DNA of 39,497 nt, taken from Burkholderiaceae bacterium. GTDB lineage: Bacteria; Pseudomonadota; Gammaproteobacteria; Burkholderiales; Burkholderiaceae_C. The stretch is taken from assembly GCA_004299095.1 (NCBI GenBank), contig SCQQ01000048.1, forward strand, positions 1 through 39,497. Reading direction: 5' to 3'. Every line of letters starts with the position of its first letter. Position 1 is the stretch's first letter. This document shows positions 36,097 through 39,497 of the stretch, piece by piece. The position numbers and the translations under genes are program-made. The notes under the pieces are model-generated. The model was not told the DNA's origin. It saw only the letters and a list, made by a program, of their open reading frames with translations, and did not search any database.

Positions 36097-36257
36097 GATG
36101 TGCTCTCTTTCGTGTCTGCTACTGCTTGAAACTGGAAACCCGGAATACCTGGAAAACGCTGGAACCGCTGATCAACATCGAGGTCGTGGCGGGCCAGTGC
36201 TGGGCCAAGGCCAGATCAGCGGATCGGGGATGTAACCGAAGAATGTTGTGATCATGT

Positions 36258-37487
36258 TCAGAAGTTCCCCACGATGAAATCCTTGAGGCGGCCCATGGCC
36301 GTGCGCAAGCCGCTCGCCTTGTGCGCCACGCTGATGCCGCGCAGTTGCGCCTGCCGCGCTTCTTCCAGCAGGCCCATGACGGTGGCCGCGCGCGGCTGCG
36401 CCACCATGTCCGAAAGCGCGCGCGAATAGCGCGGCACGCCGCAGCGCACCGGCTTTAGGAAGATGTCTTCGCCAAGCTCGACCATGCCGGGCATGACGGC
36501 GCTGCCGCCGGTCAGCACGATGCCCGAGGACAGCACTTCCTCGTAACCCGACTCGCGAATCACTTGCTGCACCAGCGAGAAGATTTCTTCTACGCGCGGC
36601 TCGATCACCCCGGCCAGCGCCTGCTTGGTCAACATGCGCGGCGTGCGGTCGCCGAGTCCCGGCACTTCCACTTGCGCCTCGGCATCCGCCAGCAACTGCT
36701 TGGCGCAGCCGTGCGCCACCTTGATGTCTTCGGCGTCGGTGGTGGGTGTGCGCAGCGCCATGGCGATGTCGCTGGTGATCAGGTCGCCGGCGATCGGAAT
36801 GACGGCGGTGTGGCGGATCGCGCCGCCGGTGAAGATCGCCACGTCGGTGGTGCCCGCGCCCACGTCGACGCAGGCCACGCCCAGGTCGCGCTCGTCGTCG
36901 GTCAGCACCGCCTGGCTGGACGCGAGCGGATTGAGCAACAGCTCTTCCACTTCCAGCCCGCAGCGGCGCACGCACTTCACGATGTTTTCCGCCGCGCTTT
37001 GCGCGCCGGTGACGATGTGCACCTTGACCTCCAGGCGCTTGCCGCTCATGCCCACCGGCTCGCGCACTTCCTGGCCGTCGATCACGAATTCCTGCGGCTC
37101 CACCAGCAGCAGGCGCTGGTCGCTCGGGATGTTGATAGCCTTGGCGGTCTCGACCACGTGCGCCACGTCGGACTGCGACACGTCCTTGCTCTTCACCGCC
37201 ACCATGCCGCTCGAATTGATGCCGCGGATGTGGCTGCCGGTGATGCCGGTATAGATGCGGCCGATCTTGCAGTCGGCCATCAGCTCGGCCTCTTTCAGCG
37301 CCTGCTGGATGCTGGTGACCGTGGCGTCGATGTTGACCACCACGCCGCGCTTCAGGCCGTTGCCCGCGGCCACGCCCAGGCCGACCAGCTTCAGGTCACC
37401 GCCGGGCATGACTTCGCCCACCACCACCATGACCTTGGCGGTGCCCACGTCCAGTCCGACGATCAAATCTTTGTATTCTTTTGCCAT
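36258..37487 (-). CDS. ftsA: Cell division protein FtsA
   Basis: A 409-residue actin-like ATPase that tethers FtsZ to the membrane. It has the phosphate-1 motif GLDVGTAKVMVVVGEV, phosphate-2 VDVGAGTTDVAIF, and adenosine site GIVLTGGSAVMPGM. The 1C domain is present between the two, and the C-terminal GRLKDFIVGNF is the amphipathic membrane-binding helix. It starts 4 bases after ftsQ on the same strand. Confidence 0.97.
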   Translation of the reverse strand: MAKEYKDLIVGLDVGTAKVMVVVGEVMPGGDLKLVGLGVAAGNGLKRGVVVNIDATVTSIQQALKEAELMADCKIGRIYTGITGSHIRGINSSGMVAVKSKDVSQSDVAHVVETAKAINIPSDQRLLLVEPQEFVIDGQEVREPVGMSGKRLEVKVHIVTGAQSAAENIVKCVRRCGLEVEELLLNPLASSQAVLTDDERDLGVACVDVGAGTTDVAIFTGGAIRHTAVIPIAGDLITSDIAMALRTPTTDAEDIKVAHGCAKQLLADAEAQVEVPGLGDRTPRMLTKQALAGVIEPRVEEIFSLVQQVIRESGYEEVLSSGIVLTGGSAVMPGMVELGEDIFLKPVRCGVPRYSRALSDMVAQPRAATVMGLLEEARQAQLRGISVAHKASGLRTAMGRLKDFIVGNF

Positions 37488-37491
37488 GGGG

Positions 37492-38286
37492 TTATCTGCC
37501 GGTTTTGGTTCCTGGGGGCGGCGCGGTCAACGTATTCACACCTTGCAGCCGGACCGCGTAGCCACTGTGGTAGCGCAAATCGGCGCTTTCGATGTCTCTG
37601 GCGGTACGGCCGTGGCGCGCCGCCACGGTGCCCACGGTTTCGGCGAAGCGCGCAAAGCGCTCGGTCAACTCGGCGGGCGTGCCCTGCCCCAATTCGATCT
37701 TGGCGTCCGGCGCCAGCGTGAGCGTCCAGTGGCCGCGCGGCTGCAGTTCCAGCCCGGCGATGGTCGTGCCGAGCGACGCGACCGCCGGACCCAGGTCGTG
37801 ATAGACCTGCAGCACCAGCGCCGCCTGCCCGTCCGGCCCCTGCAGCAGCGGCAAATCGGCGCCCGCTTCGCCCGGATCTGACATGGCGAAAACGTCGCCC
37901 GACTCGCCCAGCAATTGCCCGCTCTGGGCGCCCCAGCGCGCCACCGGGACATGCTCCAGCAGGCGCACACTCAAGCGGTCAGGGAATTCGCGCTGCACCA
38001 CCGCGGTGCGCACCCAGGGCAGCGCCTCGAAAGCGCGCCGCACGTCGCTCAGATCGAGCGTGAAGAAGTTGCCGCGAACGCGCTTCGCCACGGCGGCTTG
38101 CAACGTTGCCGGCGAGTTGTGTCCGGTATCCCCCGTGACGGTGATGCCGCGAATGGCAAACACCGGATTGCGCAGCGCCCACCAGGCCGCAGCCGCGAGC
38201 ACGGCGATGATCACGGTCGTCAGCAGCAGGCTGGCGGCCGCATTCATCAAGCGGACGTCGATGGGAAGCGGGGCGGCCTCGGTCAC
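37492..38286 (-). CDS. ftsQ: Cell division protein FtsQ
   Basis: A 264-residue bitopic membrane protein linking early and late division proteins. It has a short cytosolic N terminus, one transmembrane helix ([19 protein letters not shown] near residues 16-34), a POTRA domain starting [12 protein letters not shown], and the beta domain with [12 protein letters not shown]. The start is a GTG that overlaps the ddl stop as GTGA, as is common in this cluster. Confidence 0.95.
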   Translation of the reverse strand: MTEAAPLPIDVRLMNAAASLLLTTVIIAVLAAAAWWALRNPVFAIRGITVTGDTGHNSPATLQAAVAKRVRGNFFTLDLSDVRRAFEALPWVRTAVVQREFPDRLSVRLLEHVPVARWGAQSGQLLGESGDVFAMSDPGEAGADLPLLQGPDGQAALVLQVYHDLGPAVASLGTTIAGLELQPRGHWTLTLAPDAKIELGQGTPAELTERFARFAETVGTVAARHGRTARDIESADLRYHSGYAVRLQGVNTLTAPPPGTKTGR

Positions 38287-39269
38287 TGCGCGCTCCGTTC
38301 CGCCGGGTAATCAAGCGTGGCGCCCGCCAGCAGCCGCAGGCACAGATCCTCGTAGCTCATGCCGGCCGCACGCGCCGCATTGGGCACCAGCGAATGGCCG
38401 GTCATGCCGGGCGACGTGTTCAATTCCAGCAGCCAGGGCGCACGCGTGGCGCCATCGATCATCACGTCCAGCCGGCCCCAGCCGCGGCAGCCGAGCGCGC
38501 GGTAGGCCCTGAGCGCCAGCGCCTGCACCGCGCGCTCCTCGGCGGCGGGCAAATCGCACGGCACGCGGTATTCGGTCTTGTCGGTGAAGTACTTGTTCTG
38601 GTAGTCGTACTCGCCGCCCGGCACCACGATGTGAATCAGCGGCAGCGCCTGCGCGTCCGCGCCGGTGCCGAGCACGCCACACGTCACTTCGTCGCCGGTG
38701 ATGCACTGTTCGCACAGCACATCCACGTCGCGCGCGGCTGCGGTGGCGACAGCAGCGGCCAGTTGATCGGCACTGGTCACCTTGGTCACGCCGAGCGACG
38801 AGCCTTCGCGCGACGGCTTGACGATCAGCGGCAGGCCGAGCTCGGACGGAATCTGGCGCAAGCGTGCCGCGTCGTACTCGCCGCGGCGCAGGTGCACCGA
38901 TGGCGGCGTCGGCAGGCCGTGCGCGATCCAGACCTGCTTGGCCACGACCTTGTCGATGGCGATGCTGGATGCCAGCACGCCGGCACCGGTGTACGGAATC
39001 CCGAGCAGTTCGAGCGCGCCCTGCACCGTGCCGTCTTCGCCGTAGCGCCCGTGCAGCGCGATGAAGCAGCGCTCGAAGCCCTCGCGCCTCAGATCGTCCA
39101 TAGGCCGCTCGGCCGGATCGAACGCGTGCGCATCGACGCCGCGCGCGCGCAGCGCCGCCAGCACGCCCTTGCCGGACATGAAGGAGATTTCGCGCTCGGC
39201 CGAGCGCCCGCCCATCAGCACGGCGACCTTGCCGAATGCGGCTGCGGATGGGAGCGCGCGCGTGTTCAT
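38283..39269 (-). CDS. ddl: D-alanine:D-alanine ligase
   Basis: A 328-residue ATP-grasp enzyme that makes D-Ala-D-Ala for peptidoglycan precursors. Motifs include [13 protein letters not shown] at the N terminus, [21 protein letters not shown] (split as [11 protein letters not shown] and [12 protein letters not shown]), [12 protein letters not shown] in the ATP-grasp domain and [13 protein letters not shown]. The ATG at 39269 gives MNTRALPS with GGAG eight bases ahead; it overlaps the murC stop (ATGA). A start further upstream lies inside murC in another frame and is not supported. Confidence 0.96.
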   Translation of the reverse strand: MNTRALPSAAAFGKVAVLMGGRSAEREISFMSGKGVLAALRARGVDAHAFDPAERPMDDLRREGFERCFIALHGRYGEDGTVQGALELLGIPYTGAGVLASSIAIDKVVAKQVWIAHGLPTPPSVHLRRGEYDAARLRQIPSELGLPLIVKPSREGSSLGVTKVTSADQLAAAVATAAARDVDVLCEQCITGDEVTCGVLGTGADAQALPLIHIVVPGGEYDYQNKYFTDKTEYRVPCDLPAAEERAVQALALRAYRALGCRGWGRLDVMIDGATRAPWLLELNTSPGMTGHSLVPNAARAAGMSYEDLCLRLLAGATLDYPAERSAQ

Positions 39270-39497
39270 GCCTGTGGCTCCGCGGCAGCCCCGGCCAACT
39301 GCACGATCTGGGCGGGCGCGCGCCCGATCGAGCCGGCCCCCATGCACAGCAGCACGTCGCCGTCCTTGACCAGATCGAGCGCACGCGCCGGCAGTTCGGC
39401 CACGTCTTCGACGAACACCGGCTCGACCTGGCCCGCAACCCGCAGCGCGCGCGCCAGCGAGCGCCCGTCGGCCGCGACGATCGGGTCCTCGCCGGCG
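39266..39497 (-). CDS. murC: UDP-N-acetylmuramate:L-alanine ligase, C-terminal fragment
   Basis: Only the last 76 residues are present. [19 protein letters not shown] and [19 protein letters not shown] are typical of the MurC C-terminal domain (GAGSIG near the end). The gene continues beyond the window. Its TGA overlaps the ddl start. This fixes the cluster order murC-ddl-ftsQ-ftsA-ftsZ on the minus strand. Confidence 0.92.
   Translation of the reverse strand, partial: AGEDPIVAADGRSLARALRVAGQVEPVFVEDVAELPARALDLVKDGDVLLCMGAGSIGRAPAQIVQLAGAAAEPQA

Noticed and set aside
33556-36129. An 857-codon plus-strand frame opposite lpxC and ftsZ
   Set aside because: Antisense to two conserved essential genes and without any domain pattern.
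1-39497. CRISPR arrays, tRNA/rRNA genes, insertion sequences or prophage genes
   Set aside because: No regularly spaced direct repeats, cloverleaf-like segments, transposase or phage genes were found on reading both strands.

Overview
The window looks like chromosomal DNA of a Burkholderiales-type betaproteobacterium. The evidence is high GC, a paaABCDE operon, a murC-ddl-ftsQ-ftsA-ftsZ-lpxC cluster in typical betaproteobacterial order, a polyhydroxyalkanoate synthase and a complete livKHMGF importer. The family within the order cannot be fixed from sequence reading alone. I see no phage, insertion sequence, CRISPR array, tRNA or rRNA. The only degenerate gene is a short-chain dehydrogenase remnant near 30.1-30.5 kb.

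Layout. (1) 1-7.2 kb, oxygen-dependent aromatic catabolism. After the 3' end of an Ig-like repeat protein, a minus-strand operon encodes the phenylacetyl-CoA epoxidase PaaABCDE, followed by an overlapping PaaA-like paralogue that lacks two presumed iron ligands. Upstream on the same strand, separated by terminator-like hairpins, lie a ferredoxin-reductase and an R2/ferritin-like di-iron protein. They look like a second two-component oxygenase of unknown substrate. (2) 7.4-12.3 kb: a DUF2147 protein, a 598-residue acyl-CoA dehydrogenase, a PsiF-repeat protein, an SDR oxidoreductase and argB. (3) 12.3-16.5 kb: ahpF and ahpC with a strong OxyR-like site upstream of ahpC, then an ACS-family MFS transporter on the other strand. 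(4) 16.6-21.6 kb: the branched-chain amino-acid ABC importer livKHMGF. (5) 21.9-30.1 kb: a glutathione S-transferase, an NDUFA9-like epimerase, Slt and MltB-type lytic transglycosylases, 5-formyl-THF cyclo-ligase and the malic enzyme MaeB. (6) 30.1-33.5 kb: class II aldolase, a small PhaE-like protein with a basic Ala/Pro/Lys tail, class III PhaC, a GNAT protein and a decayed SDR, all on the minus strand. (7) 33.7-39.5 kb: lpxC, ftsZ, ftsA, ftsQ, ddl and the end of murC (division and envelope synthesis).

Working together: the paa genes, the acyl-CoA dehydrogenase, the PHA genes and MaeB all act in acyl-CoA/acetyl-CoA metabolism. The ahpCF pair answers peroxide stress. The 33.7-39.5 kb block couples peptidoglycan precursor and lipid A synthesis to septation.

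Most interesting non-coding signals: an intergenic repeat with two 107-base copies flanking ahpF and a diverged third copy between ftsZ and lpxC; a run of five adjacent palindromes between two convergent genes at 219-299; and an FNR-like TTGAC-N4-GTCAA palindrome upstream of the di-iron oxygenase gene. The best candidates for undescribed biology are the di-iron/reductase pair with the PaaA paralogue, and the compact PHA synthase operon.
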